Assembly (NCBI RefSeq): GCF_943734655.1
Contig: NC_071354.1
Location: forward strand, 45,917,544 to 45,981,543
Direction of reading: 5' to 3'
Length of the DNA stretch: 64,000 nt
From: Sabethes cyaneus
Taxonomy: Eukaryota > Arthropoda > Insecta > Diptera > Culicidae
The notes beneath the pieces were generated by a model. That model saw only the letters and a program-made list of their open reading frames with translations. It was not told the origin of the DNA and made no database searches. Positions 42,101 to 52,008 of this stretch are shown one piece after another. Every line of letters starts with the position of its first letter. Position 1 is the first letter of the stretch. Position numbers and translations under genes: made by a program.

Positions 42101-45100
42101 TCTTTTCAATGCACTAGTATTGCCGAGAAAAGCGGAAGAGAGGAGACGCGGAGAGAATCTCTCATTGCCACATAGGTCTATTTGAAAAATTACCCGTGAA
42201 TTGTAGAATCATCGTTTCAAAAAAAAATATTTTTAAATTTTTTTTTTTGTAAACGGATTTAAGAACGAATAATACTAGATTGTCAATTTCAACATCCATT
42301 AAACAACACGAAAAAAGAATGATGGTTTGAAAGCAACATCTATTGTAATAGATGAATTTGAATAACAGAAGCCTTTATACTAACAAGGAATTCAGTTAAT
42401 GGACTGCCAGTTCAACGATCATCTCACTGCATCTGGCAAAGTTATTCTGCGATGCGACAAAAATGCTATCGGGGATTTGCAAAGTTTACTGGTGCGACTA
42501 AATAAATGAAACTTCTATAATCAGCTCTTCGATAAAAGCTCGTTTGTATTTCCTTACTAGCTGTGTCGCGATGAACTATTAACATTAATGCAGAAATATG
42601 CACGAAATGTTATATTCCGTCACCTAAGTTTTCGAACGAGACATCAGTCTCGATTAGAAAGTTGAGACAAAGGGTTCTTATTTTTGAAAAATCTTTGGCA
42701 ACTGTGGCCTCTTCTACCGCTGGAAATAGTGTATTAATATCAGTAGATATAATATTTATTTCGTTTTCTAAATTCGTTAATTGGCTAAGAACTGGCGAAA
42801 TAATATTACCGTGCTGTTCTTCGGAAATCGTTTCTTCCAAAACTTTAACTTGCAAGGCGCGATTTAGCGCATGAGATATTTTCCCAATAGCACATTCGTA
42901 GAGAAATTACTCCTGCTGCAAATTATCCACGTTCATCTCTATTTTTTTATCAATATCCGTTTTTGCCGATTATAAAGTGGTGTTCAAATCAAATAAAAGA
43001 AGCGAACGAAGAAACTTACCAACGGCACCTTGTCTGGACGAGACGGCAAGTGACGGCTAGAATAAATGACTCAAGGCTTCAATTTCACTTGATTTTTATT
43101 TTTACCTGATCTTTTTGCATTACCGAACTGGACCCAAATAATTTATTGCATTGTAGCTAATAATAAATATTCGCTATAAATTCGGTAAAAATTCACACAC
43201 TTCTCTTGCCAAAATATTTTTTTTCACCCAACCTTTTTTCTTTCCCCCCTCAACACTACGGATAGGTACTATATTTTCTTCACCCCGCGTTTTTTCTTCC
43301 CCTCACAGCACTATGGAAGCACTATTCCTTTTTCAAACGCCTTTCTGTTGTACCCGATTACGACACCCGGTTATTGCTTAAATTCACTATTATTTTAATT
43401 ACGGCAACGGACTCCCCGTACACAACGCGAACGACCGTGAGAACTTAACCCGCACAATGTTAGAAGCTAACTGGAGAAACAATCGGTTGTTAGGCGCAAT
43501 AGAGCTCGTATCAGATACTCACACGCAGATCGTAATCGATCGTAAACTTAAGATTGGCACTCACTCGATCAAGTACACTCACTCTCTGTTAAATTTATTT
43601 TAATATAATCACTCGCAGAAAATTTATGCTAATACTTTTTCGTAGAGAACGATTGCTTCTATAAAAATAAGTAATATTGCCTTATCTAATTTAAATTTGC
43701 CGACTTGTTGGGCGCCAAATGTACCCTCCTAAGCTTTCCAGACAAGCTTGAATCGTCCTTAGGTTGGCTTACTTACTTTACTTTAGTGGCAACGGTCCGT
43801 TACCGATCCTGCGCCGAACGAATTATGGTCCTCCAGGACCATCGGTCCTGGGCTGCCGTTCTCCAATCCCCACGAACACCAGCTGAATGTGCATCGTCTT
43901 CGACAGCACACACCCACCGAGTGCGGGGTCTGCCTCGGAGTCTACGGCCTCTTCCTGGTTCTCTGCTGAAAATAGTTTTGGCTACTCTTTCATCGGGCAT
44001 ACTGGCCACGTGTCCAGCCCACCGCAGCCTGCTACATTGCACTACCTTCACTATATCAGCAAATTTGTGCCACACTCCATTTTCCATTTTGCCACCAAGT
44101 ATAGATCGCAGAATTTTAAACTCAAAAACCCCAAGCACTCCGATCAGCGATCAGCTTCCTTTAGCGTCCATGATTCGTGTCCGTAAAGAGCCACCGGGAG
44201 GATTAGTGTTCTGTAGAGCGCCAGTTTTGTGCGAATTTGCAAACTACGGGACTTCAGCTGGTTACGTAATCCGTAGAAAGCCCGATTCGCGGCTACAACT
44301 CGTCGTTTCACTTCGCGGCTTACATCGTTGTCACATGTCACGAGTGTACCAAGGTGTATAAATTACTCCACTACTTCATATCGTTCCCCATCTAACGCCA
44401 CCTCGGCACCAACACCACTTGAGCTCCCACGTTCCCTACCAGCAACCATGTACTTCGTTTTGGCGGTGTTCATGGTAAGTCCCAATCTAGCCGCTTCCCT
44501 TTTAAAAGGCCTGAAGGCCTCTTCCACTGCTCTACGGTTGATTCCGATGATATCGACGTCATCCGCAAAACCTAGAAGCATGTAAGATTTCGTGATGGTA
44601 GTTCCATTCCTTTCCACGTTTGTCTTTCGTAATGCACCTTCCAAGACAATGTTGAACAGCAGGTTAAAGAGTGCCTCCCCTTGCTTCAGTCCATCCAATG
44701 TCAGGCAAGCAGCTGAGGTCTCACCCGCTATTCTAACGCATGATTTGGATCCGTCCAGCGGCGCACGAATCAGCGTAACTAGTTTCGTCGGAAAGCCATG
44801 TTCTAGTATTATCTGCCACAGCTCATTTCGTTTGACTGAATCGTACGCCGCTTTAAAGTCCACACACAGATGGTGTGTCTGCAAGTTGTACTCCCGGAAC
44901 TTGTCTAGCAACTGACGCAGGGTAAACATCTGATCCGTCGTTGAGCGACCCTCACGAAAACCAGCTTGGTACTCGCCGACGAAGGACTCCGCTAACGGTC
45001 TCAGTCTGCAGAACACGATGCGGGAAAGCACCTTGTAGGTAGAATTGAGCAATGTAATTCCTCGATAGTTTTTACTCTCCAGTCGATGTCCCTTTTTGAG

Positions 45101-46977
45101 AATTGAGCAAATGAGGCCATCCAGCCACTGATCCGGCATTTGTTCTTCCTCCCAGATCCTGACAATGATCCGGTGGATTGCTTCGTACAGCCGCTCGCTC
45201 CCCGCTTTCAGAAGTTCAGCCGGGATACCGTCCTTTCCAGCAGCCTTACCGTGTCTGAAAGTGCTTCTTCCACCTGGCTGCTACCGCCGTTTTATCGGTA
45301 AGCAGGTTGCCAGCACTATCATTGCACATCACAGGCATGGCGAAATTCCTGCTTCTCACCGTTTAATAGAAACTACGTGTGTCGTTGCTGGCGTATCGCT
45401 CCTCTGCGCCGGCGATTCGATAACATCCGAAAAATGTCGACTGTCAATCAAGACACGATCGATCTGAGAGCTAGAGTCTCCATTTGGATGCCTCCAGGTG
45501 TGTTTCCGAATATTCAAACGTGGAAAGTAGGTGCTACAGATGGCCATTCCTCTGGCCGCGGCAAAATTTATGAGCCTCAGACCGTTATCATTGGTCGACA
45601 GATGAAGGTTATGGTTTCCAATAACTGGACGAAAGAATTCCTCCCTTCCGATCTGCGCGTTTGCATCTCCGATGATGATTTTCACGTCGTGTTTTGGGCA
45701 CTCTCCATAGCTCCTCTCAAGCCTGTCGTAAAACTCGTCCTTAGCATCATCGGATTTATCATTTGTCGGTGCGTATAAGTTGATTAGGCTATAGTTGAAG
45801 AATTTGCCCTTAATCCTCAACACGCATATACGGTCATCTACGCGTCTCCACCGGATAACTCGTTGCTTTTGTTTTGCCAACACTACGAAACCTGGAGAAC
45901 AGGCGCCCTAGTTCGCACCTCCTAGCTTAGCTGCTTCAGTAAGTACATGAAGCATTTACGGGTAAGGCCATCGACCGTCATCATTTGACTTAGCTCTGCG
46001 TGGATGCGCCGGGTGGGAGCTTGAGAGAGCTAGAGCTATGTTTGACATTCCTTCCAGGTAACTCTCTCCATTTCATACCCCCTCCGGCTGGCATCCACCG
46101 CGATTCCTAAGCCTCCGCGGTGTGGTGAAATGCCGCTGGTGGATGATTAAGAGACTTCCCAGCCATTTTTCCGTTGCAAAGGTGTTAGTAATCGAAGGAG
46201 ACGGCTGACAGCATTAAGCGGGAGAGCGGGATTTCGATTCAGTTGGTCATTTCTTTTCACTAAGCCGTTTTCGGCAGAACGTTATCCTGAGACTTTGAGT
46301 GCATACTTTCATACGACATTTTGAGAATCCGTTAAATACGTTGTGAGGAATATTCGCCCATGGTTTACAGCGTGGATCGGGATCAAATGCAAACTGCCTT
46401 ACTCGTCACGCCCTAACAGTAAAACCATGAAAAATTACGTTTTAATCTACAGAAAATTCTGACTAATTACAATCAAGCTTGAAGAAGCTTAACATTTCAC
46501 GTTACTTCACTTAACACTTTACTATTCAATTAATTGCAACTAAATTTAATACTGAAATGTTCCTAACAGGTGCGTGATGAGTGATAAGTAAAAAAAAAAT
46601 ATTACTTTCTATCCACAGATCACCTGAATTACATCAAATCGGTTACCGGTTCGGAGCACGTCGGCATCGGTGGCGATTACGATGGTGTCGAACGCACTCC
46701 GGACGGGTTGGACGATGTCTCCAAGTATCCGGACCTGTTCGACATTCTGGCGGACGGTGTTTTTCGGAACGGCACCAGTTTCGAACCATGGTCCCGAGAG
46801 GAGCTGCAACAGCTGGCGGGACAGAACCTGCTGCGCGTGTTCCGAGACGTGGAACAGGTGCGAGACAGTATGCGGGACGTCGGGCCGTATGAGGATCTGA
46901 TTCCGTACCAGGAGTTTGTCGAAGCCGGCGTCGAAGAACAACCGTGCATGAGCGATTTGGATATTCACAAAGCTTGA
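36148..46977 (+). CDS. Membrane dipeptidase (peptidase M19), copy 2
   Basis: Paralogue of the gene at 16140-17621. Exons: 36148-36166, 36803-36977, 37074-37834, 46619-46977 (19+175+761+359 nt = 437 codons plus stop); introns of 636, 96 and 8784 bp, all GT/AG. Exon 1 (MGIFRA) is inferred: it has a GTTAGT donor, the right phase, and the same 19-nt length and M-x-hydrophobic-F pattern as copy 1. Residues 13-35 are a hydrophobic N-terminal anchor followed by a serine run; no C-terminal GPI tail (ends SDLDIHKA). Active-site motifs are intact: HNDLP (H66, D68), VEGGHS (E179), DISHVSH (H251), FSHSSSH (H272), HHRNVQDD (R283), GGDYDG (D338). It should hydrolyse dipeptides at the cell surface. Copy 2 is convergent with CPSF1, 90 bp away. 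The overlapping frame from 36758 is out of phase and rejected. Confidence 0.93.
38523..41380 (-). pseudogene. RTE-like LINE copy, heavily deleted, minus strand
   Basis: The 3' end is a CTTACTTAC-type tail near 38525. Minus-strand pieces, in order from high to low coordinate: GGVQQRLIRSGRLTYETLYL (41080-40990), KIIGDAQVEREELL (endonuclease GDxNAQVGRE box, degraded), SNIADMWSFREPNVDWDPYL (about 40690-40620; the family catalytic S-D-H is changed to W-D-P), the linker FDALLNGE, DGITAELLKVGSE, and AARIKLIINSTKTKYMVAGR (39232 downward). Most of the RT palm, including the FADD region, is deleted. A hAT MITE sits at 39666-40055. Confidence 0.75.
39666..40055. mobile_element. hAT-type MITE inserted in an RTE-like copy
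   Basis: The left arm begins CAGAGGTGGGC and the right arm ends GCCCACTTCTG; the inverted match continues for ~80 bp per arm (shared ACGTTT-free GCGTTC, TTTTAAATGTG and GCGCTTT words). Flanking 8-mers are GCCGCTCC (39658-39665) and ACAGCTTC (40056-40063). The related RTE copy near 60409 reads ACCGTTCC at this site, so the two flanks look like diverged copies of one 8-bp duplication. No coding potential. Confidence 0.8.
41660..41835 (+). mobile_element. tRNA-derived SINE-like repeat, + orientation
   Basis: TATGGTTCAAAGGTACACGG (A-box-like, about 41690) and GTGGGTTCAAATCCGGTTAT (B box, about 41740) are spaced as in a tRNA gene, followed by a non-tRNA body (CCTTCCAGCATTGGACAAAA). The TTTGTCCAGCG / TTGGACAAAAG pair flanks it in inverted form. 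It cannot fold as a complete functional tRNA by eye, so SINE is preferred. Confidence 0.5.
41939..42203. mobile_element. MITE with ~95-bp inverted-repeat arms
   Basis: The left arm begins CAATTCTCGGGTAATTTTTC and the right arm ends GAAAAATTACCCGTGAATTG; matching continues through AAATAGACCTATG, GAGATTCTCT/AAGATTCTCT, TCTCCTCTCTTCCGCTT and ATACTAnTGCAT, leaving a short loop. Non-coding. The target duplication is not clear. Confidence 0.8.
42400..43720 (-). pseudogene. LTR-retrotransposon remnant (5' leader and gag-like piece), minus strand
   Basis: A primer-binding-site-like TGGCGCCCAACAAGTCG lies on the minus strand at 43717-43701, preceded by ...GGGTACATT as an LTR end would be. About 700-850 bp downstream the minus strand has an open stretch LYECAIGKISHALNRALQVK followed by about 70 more codons, to 42610, helical and charged (LTNLENEINIISTDIN, DFSKIRTLCLNFLIETD), plausible for gag. 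The LTR itself is missing: the RTE-like copy starts at 43766. Not assigned to a clade. Confidence 0.4.
43701..43717 (-). other. Putative retroelement primer-binding site
   Basis: TGGCGCCCAACAAGTCG on the minus strand. TGGCGCC(C) starts are typical of sites that pair with the CCA-bearing 3' end of a tRNA in gypsy-like elements. Confidence 0.45.
43766..45960 (-). pseudogene. RTE-like LINE copy with endonuclease and reverse transcriptase parts, minus strand
   Basis: The 3' end carries a GTAAGTAAG-type tail (TTACTTACTTTACTTTA on +, about 43768). Endonuclease at 45883-45356: RICVLRIKGKFFNYSLINLY, YAPTND, IIIGDANAQIGREE, HTWRHPNGDSSSQIDRVLID; its terminal D-H motif is lost (SDTPATTHVV). RT at about 45250-44363: KAAGKDGIPAELLK (split by a frameshift), YRGITLLNSTYKVLSRIVF, GFREGRSTTDQMFT, CVDFKAAYDSVKRNELW and an intact FADDVDII. 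The C-terminal YGHESWTLKEADR lies at 44341-44144, then more after a break. The endonuclease-RT linker is deleted, so the copy is dead. Closest in the window to the copy at 27090-28445. Confidence 0.85.
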
Positions 46978-46990
46978 GGAAAGTCATCAT

Positions 46991-46996
46991 TTATTT
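46991..46996 (-). terminator. Poly(A) signal of CPSF1 (AATAAA on minus strand)
   Basis: TTTATT on + equals AATAAA on minus, 72 nt beyond the CPSF1 stop. Cleavage 10-30 nt further on would fall at or inside the last coding bases of dipeptidase 2 (stop at 46975-46977). Confidence 0.65.
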
Positions 46997-47055
46997 GCGT
47001 TACTTACCGCAGAAAAGTATTTGCTTCTTTGTTTTGTATTCATAGTGTAACAGAG

Positions 47056-47061
47056 AATAAA
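47056..47061 (+). terminator. Poly(A) signal of dipeptidase 2 (AATAAA)
   Basis: AATAAA lies 79 nt after the dipeptidase stop and 7 nt before the CPSF1 stop codon on the opposite strand (47068-47070), so the dipeptidase transcript must end antisense to CPSF1 coding sequence. Confidence 0.75.
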
Positions 47062-47067
47062 GCCAAA

Positions 47068-50000
47068 TTAGAATGTGTGCGTAACGGCTTCAATCTCCAT
47101 CAGATCGGCACAGATTTCGTCAATTCGGGTGCCGATCTTTTTCGCAACCTCTAGCTTTTCGTTGGCAGGCAAAGTTAGGAAGGTCCACAGCAGATCACCG
47201 TCCACCACGCAGCGAGCTGGGTTGATTGTTTTGCGGACGGTTTTGATAGTTCTAAACGACTTTGGGTTTAGCCCGCATAAATGCGGGCTGTGTGTCATGA
47301 GCACGTTTTGAAGGGTAAACAACCGTCGGTAGGTTTTCTCCGGCAGTGGTAGAATGAAGCCCAATCCACCGTCCAGAGTGGCAAAGTACGTCGTGTGCTT
47401 GTAATCGTAGTTCAGGTTGCGCTTGGAGGAATCACTTTCGTGGTAGTCGCACTGGACACGGAACATACTGTTGATCTTCTGGCCAACGTGGTAGTCACAC
47501 TTTCGCAGTAAACGTTGACCACCGATCGATTCACGCGATTCCGGTTGGTACATGTAGGTGATGAGATTGCTCTGGTCATCGGATACCAGAAAGCCTAGAT
47601 TGTGGTTGTCGACGATGTACTCGATTTGGTACACGTTTAGGGGCTGATAGTCACGGGAGACAAGCGACAGGGTACGGAATTCCTCTTGGAAACGGAGAAG
47701 ATTTACCGATTTGTAAACATCGGCCACCAGGATCAGCGATTTGATCGACATCATCTGGTGAACGTAGATGTTCGTGTCGATAAAAGCTACACCGACAAGA
47801 TCGTCATCCTTCAGCTGCCAGAGGTAAACTTTCTGCCCGACGGCACCCACCAGAAAGCCGGACACGTGGGTGATGGCCGAAACGGGACCCTTTTGCTCCT
47901 TTACTATTACTTCCTTGAATTTGTACCTGAAAAGGGAAAAGTTATCAGTATTGGTTTGTATCAAACGATTGAAAATTGACGGTTACTCACTTAGTCAGAG
48001 GTTTTCCCGGCTCCGGAACGACCTCAATGATGTCGTACAGCAGCAAGCGGCCACGGGAGGTAATGTCCTCGCTGTAGTTGTAGTTCGTGCCGACTGCAAT
48101 GTACTCCTTCAAACCGGACCGTGCACCCTCGTACGGGAGGCTGACGTTCTTAAGTGCCGTAACGTGTTCCCATTCTTCCAAATTGATTGCCGTCTCCGGA
48201 ACGATTTCCCAGGCCGAGGGGGTCACAAGAACTACCGAGAAAGAATGTCCCATCGGGTACAGGAATCGTTCGCCCTTGTTTTCCTCGGTTAGTTCCTTAT
48301 CTTCCCCGTTAAATCGGTAGTATTTGTTGCAGATTTCTTCCGTGTCCATCACTACGCAATAAACTCGGTTCTCTTTGTGGTAAACAATTTGTTTCGGAGA
48401 ACTTCGCAGTGGAATTTTTCGCACCGGCCAAATTGCATCGTACGAAAGGTAGCCCGGAAAAACGGCAATTTTTAACTCGTAATGTTCGTCGAAGTACAGG
48501 AAACCGTTTGGACAGTTGACGTTGTTGAAAGCGGCAAAGCCTTTGACGATTGTTTTACCGTACAATCGGTGACACCGAAGTTCTCCACGAGACGTTAGAA
48601 AAACAAAGTACGGCTTCTCACCGCAAACAGCTATTCCGCTGTAGCCGGAAACGTTTGTAAAGTAACGGATCATCGCTACATTGTTGTACAAAATTTGCGT
48701 GGATTCTTCGTCCTGCTTTTCACCTTCCTGATCGGTCGGAGCAGTCTGACGGTTAATGCGAAATATTGGACCTGTCACGCCACTGGGAAGACGCCTGAAG
48801 CGTAGCTTCAGATGGCCCTTTGCGTATCGATACACACGATAGACGAGCAGATCGTTCTCCAGACGAATAAACAGCATAGGTCTGCTACCGTAGTGACCCA
48901 GAGGAACCATCAGAATTTCCTTCGGCAGCAAATTGGCATTGAATCCGAACGGACTTGTGAAACTACCGGGCGTTACATCCGGATCAGCCCCACTCTGTCC
49001 GACAAGCGGAACAAATTCCATCGAATCGGACAGCACTTTGTTTCCGTTGCCAACGTTGGTGATCAAGTAAACTAGTTTCAAATCTGGCATCGAATAAATC
49101 TCCAGGTTTCCATTGTCACGCACAGCAAATAGCCAATAAGTTGGCTTTACCTGCTGCAAAAACTTTCGCCAAAAGTCCGGATTCTTTTTCTTCGTTTCAA
49201 TAGCCATATCAGCCATCGAAGTCATTTTGAACGAGCGACCGCTTTCTCCGTAAAGCAAATCTTCTTCGTCTTCGATTTTCATGTGCGGCTCCGGTTTCAT
49301 GGGCCCAAATCCGCTGGAGTACGATGAAGCACCCCCCTTTGTCACGTCGTAATAATCTTCATACTTGGTGGTGAACATACCGGAGACATCCTTGTACACG
49401 CTGATAGCAACCACCGGAGGCGTGGTACTGATTGTGTTTTTGTTGACAGCCAAACGGGGAGTTCCTTTGCCTTCTCGCAAGGCCAGCGTTATCACGCGAC
49501 CCTCCGACGATCGCACGCAAACGTAAGGGTCAGCTATAGAAACCGCTGCCAGCGGACAACCCAAATCGATGGGAATATTTTGAAGCAAACGAGTCCCTTG
49601 CAGTAATCGGATGGATTTGGTTGTTACCTGCACTATGAATCGATTTCCACCAATATTCTCTACGTGAATCGTCGGAACATTGGTAGCAAATCCCGTATTC
49701 TCGATCTCATTAATCTCCTCACCGGTCTGAAGAACCATCGTGCCGGCTTCCTGCGAGAGTATCATGAAAGTATGCATATCATCACCTTTATCACCGACCA
49801 CCGTCCACACATCGAGACAACCCGACAGTCCAAAGCTCGTGATGACCTGTGGCTTAATCGAGTTCTGCAGAACACAGAGTGCCCCATTTTTACCATGCCC
49901 ACTGCTCGTCACAACCTCCAAATCCAGCTTGGTCGGCACATACTGAATTTCCTTGTTCTCATCCTGCTCTTCTTCGGAAGCTCTTTCACCGACGGCCATA

Positions 50001-51644
50001 TGAGCACACGGACCGATATTTAAAATGCTATCACAAACTTCGAAGATATAGCTGGTCAACTGAACGGACGTTTTCTGTCCGCTTCCGTACACTTCCAATT
50101 CCTCTTCTTCTAATCGCTGTCGTTTGGGTTCTTTCGGTTCAACAATTTCGTTGTCATCAATAGTAATAACCATACTTTCATCCTTCTCTTTGAAACGTAA
50201 CAGCAGAGAATTGCCAAGCCTAGAACCCAGAAACAGGTACTCCTCTTCCACGACGCAAATCTAAAATTAGAAAACTTTTTAGAACCTTACGGAAAGTACT
50301 TAAAATAGTAGGTAAGACTTACGCAACAGGTTAACACACTGGCTGCCGCTTTACTGAAATGAAAACTGCGTACGCTACGCATGGAATCCGCGCACAGGGT
50401 CAGCACGTACAATTCACCACCCTTAAGTGAGAGTACCATCTTTTCCGGCTCAATAAAACAAACCTGCGCTGCGTCCAAACTAATGCGAACGCCATCCTGC
50501 GGTTCTGTAAAAGACACAATTTTAATAATCGAAGTAGTTTTTTCAACTTGTGGATTACTTACTCAGTGGAAAATTGGTACAATGGTCAGCAATACTGTTT
50601 AAACTTACACCGTAGGGAGGCACGCTCTGATTGAGATATATCAGCGCGTTTACACTCAATATGAGACACCCTCCAATCGGTTTACTAATAGCCACTGCTT
50701 GCAAGCAATCAAAAGGTAAACTATTCACCGTCCAAATTACTGGATGTACCCGCTGTTGGATGTTCAGCGACAGTGCCACCATTGTGCAAGTATCTGATCG
50801 AACCGCTATTCGTCTATCCAATTATACATTAGTTACTATTACACAATCATTCTCTTCATTTAGCACATTCAAACTTACCCGGGAAAAGTCTTAACCGGCT
50901 CGTACAAAATCAGCAGCGTCGGCTCATAGTACCCATGTAGAAACTGTATATCGATAACATTATCTATCCGTTCCTCCGACTCCTTCAACTCAATCACGTA
51001 CGACGCCAGAATCGGCGTCTTGGCGATCAGCTGCATCGGCGCTTTCTTCATCGGTTTCACATCCTGAACCTCAATCTCATCCAAAGAACTATCCTTACGA
51101 AACGGCAACACCACCAACTTCCTCCCATAAACCAACATCACGGCACACCGATTATCCGGATCGACACGCACAATCGGCGTATGATAGTTTCCGGTCCAGC
51201 CTCCCTTGATATCCTCCTCCTCAAAATAGTGCAACGAAAGCGTTTTCAGCTCGAAATTATCCGGATCGAATTGAACCACCGAAAGTTTGGCGTCCTGAAA
51301 GCTAATCAGCAAAGCGTCCCGCTGGGAACCGGCCAGCGACACCGACTGCATGGACATCATGTTTCCGAAAAGGGTGTACGAGGCCATGCATTCGAGCTTC
51401 ATGTTAGGCGGGCGAGCGGCTAAAAGGGTACGTGTTATTCTAAGCCACGAATCAAGCTAAGCAAATTAAACTCACTTGTGAACTTATCCTTGGTGGCAGG
51501 GTCAGCATCCGGAATTAGCCGGTATACCTTCAGAACGTTGGCCCCACCGGTAACCAGCGATTTTTCATTGTTATTGAAGAAATGACAGGTGAGCGAAAAC
51601 TCCACTGCGGTGGCTTCGTGGGTTTGCTTGCAAATCGAGAACAT
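47068..51644 (-). CDS. CPSF1: Cleavage and polyadenylation specificity factor subunit 1 (CPSF160)
   Basis: Largest subunit of the nuclear complex that recognises AAUAAA and directs pre-mRNA 3' cleavage and polyadenylation; a scaffold of beta-propellers. Exons on minus: 51644-51476, 51419-50879, 50813-50563, 50504-50323, 50260-47991, 47926-47068 (4272 nt, 1423 residues), in register throughout; introns are 56, 65, 58, 62 and 64 bp. The human protein is 1443 residues, so this is full length. Diagnostic segments: [18 protein letters not shown] at the start, [115 protein letters not shown], and KEQKGPV at the exon 5/6 join. A basic PKRQRL stretch (426-431) beside an acidic run may be a nuclear localisation signal. 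The N-terminal two-thirds matches the MMS1-like domain and the C-terminal part the CPSF_A domain. The start is the only Met of exon 1 before the conserved region. Confidence 0.97.
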
Positions 51645-52008
51645 TTTTCACCACCGTTGTTTAATTCGTTCAGCACGATATGTCAACTGTATATTCTAAA
51701 GCAAATTACACATATTTTACTGGTAAAATTGTTAAAACTTTCACAGAAAAACCGATTGTTAGCAGTGCAACGCGCTATGGATTGAAGAAAACAGGCGAGG
51801 CGATCATAAAATAAAACGCTTTTTGACAGTTGTGTAGATGAAATATTTCAATTCACAACGAGGGAAGCGACATACGCGACAAGGTTAGCAGAAATCAATG
51901 TACTTCAACATCAAGTATAAGGTATACAACTACGTCCGCAATTTCAGAAATACATAAAGGCTGGTAATTCCGCTACAAAAATCTACACTGATAATTTAAA
52001 TGACTTAA
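51645..52008. other. 5' flank of CPSF1
   Basis: Non-coding. It should hold the CPSF1 promoter and 5' untranslated region; no TATA box placed with confidence. The + frame at 51582-51785 is antisense to exon 1. Confidence 0.4.

Larger units (their letters stand above)
37835..46618 (+). other. Intron 3 of dipeptidase 2, 8.8 kb, filled with mobile elements
   Basis: The donor CGTAAGT (37834/37835) and acceptor TATCCACAG (to 46618) join GTT-C to AT-CAC, giving VVHHLNYIKS, the exact equivalent of VVKHFNHIKS in copy 1. In copy 1 the same intron is 62 bp. Inside: RTE-like copies at 38523-41380 and 43766-45960 (both antisense to the gene), hAT MITE 39666-40055, SINE 41660-41835, MITE 41939-42203 and an LTR-element remnant 42400-43720. 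37850-38520 and 45961-46618 show nothing recognisable. Confidence 0.9.

Noticed and set aside
42610..42855. 81-codon minus frame as a host gene
   Set aside because: No splice partners, lies between mobile elements inside an intron, and sits downstream of a retroelement primer-site-like sequence; treated as gag-like.
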